From positions 124,001 to 188,000 of the forward strand of contig NZ_BMIV01000001.1 of assembly GCF_014642735.1 (NCBI RefSeq): 64,000 nucleotides of DNA. Reading direction: 5' to 3'. The notes under the pieces were generated by a model. That model had not been told where the DNA came from. It ran no database searches and worked only from the letters and a program-made list of their open reading frames with translations. Source of the stretch: Paracoccus acridae. Lineage in GTDB: Bacteria > Pseudomonadota > Alphaproteobacteria > Rhodobacterales > Rhodobacteraceae. Both the position numbers and the translations under genes were made by a program. Shown here piece by piece: positions 63,951 through 64,000 of this stretch (positions are counted from its first letter, which is position 1; every line of letters starts with the position of its first letter).

Positions 63951-64000
63951 ATGCTGCTGACCATCCGGTCCCTGACCAAGACCTTTCCCGGCACGCTTGC
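63951..64000 (+). CDS. Sugar ABC transporter ATP-binding protein, start only (YtfR-like), 3' end cut by window
   Basis: ATG 63951, preceded by GAAGGGGG, opens a frame reading MLLTIRSLTKTFPGTL, the usual beginning of RbsA/YtfR-type ATPases (LxxRxLTKTFPG). Only 16 codons are visible. Its place after a YtfQ-like gene supports YtfR. Confidence 0.7.
   Translation, partial: MLLTIRSLTKTFPGTL

Overview
The window is high-GC alphaproteobacterial chromosome. Gene order and family types point to the Rhodobacterales, most likely Paracoccus or a close relative. The supporting features are the rpmF-plsX-fabH / ihfA-merR block, a long (about 355 aa) Dcd, phosphatidylcholine synthase, a VPLPA-CTERM protein, the mreBCD-mrdA-rodA cluster and a CtrA-type flagellar locus. 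The strain cannot be named from sequence alone. No phage, insertion sequence, CRISPR array or rRNA operon was seen. One tRNA gene (Pro, anticodon GGG) is present.

Region 1 (1-13 kb) is housekeeping: an RNA methyltransferase end, dcd, tRNA-Pro, merR-type regulator, ihfA, fabH, plsX, rpmF, a DUF177 protein, bamE, a serine hydrolase, an SseB-like protein, pcs translationally coupled to a lone peptide-type binding protein, a DUF2798 protein, and leuA preceded by a leucine-rich leader peptide. Region 2 (13-24 kb) holds a VPLPA-CTERM envelope protein, the rod-shape operon mreBCD-mrdA-rodA-ghrA, and a heme oxygenase/bacteriophytochrome pair. Region 3 (24-36 kb) holds an MFS plus AbrB-like membrane pair, the malonate locus matR / matC-matA-matB, zinT with a Zur-like operator, a Tat-exported glucan biosynthesis protein, a relic of an RTX-type C-terminus, and a secreted endonuclease/exonuclease/phosphatase-fold protein.

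Region 4 (35.6-45.6 kb) is a compact flagellar export, basal-body and motor locus in two divergent arms. The leftward arm is fliL, DUF6468, a MotE-like gene, motA, a small unknown gene, flhA, fliR, flhB and a fliJ-like gene. The rightward arm is fliF, fliH, fliN and fliP. A CtrA-like box lies between the arms. Region 5 (45.7-51.7 kb) carries a biotin ECF transporter (bioMNY) and a polyamine-type ABC transporter.

Region 6 (51.7-64 kb) is a sugar uptake and oxidation locus of the gbpR-chvE-gguABC type with two tandem chvE genes. It continues into a non-phosphorylative pentose route: sugar 1-dehydrogenase, sugar-acid dehydratase, a FAH-fold GguC protein and ketoglutarate-semialdehyde dehydrogenase, which would feed 2-oxoglutarate to the TCA cycle. 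It ends in a second sugar ABC transporter (ytfQ-like, with ytfR cut by the window edge).

The most interesting non-coding signals are: (i) four perfect or near-perfect GC stem-loops starting 7-9 nt after the stop codons of four of the five binding-protein genes; (ii) two copies of a palindrome with a compensatory base-pair change, each ending in the stop codon of a convergent gene; (iii) a leucine attenuator with two mutually exclusive hairpins; and (iv) candidate CtrA, Zur and MatR operators.
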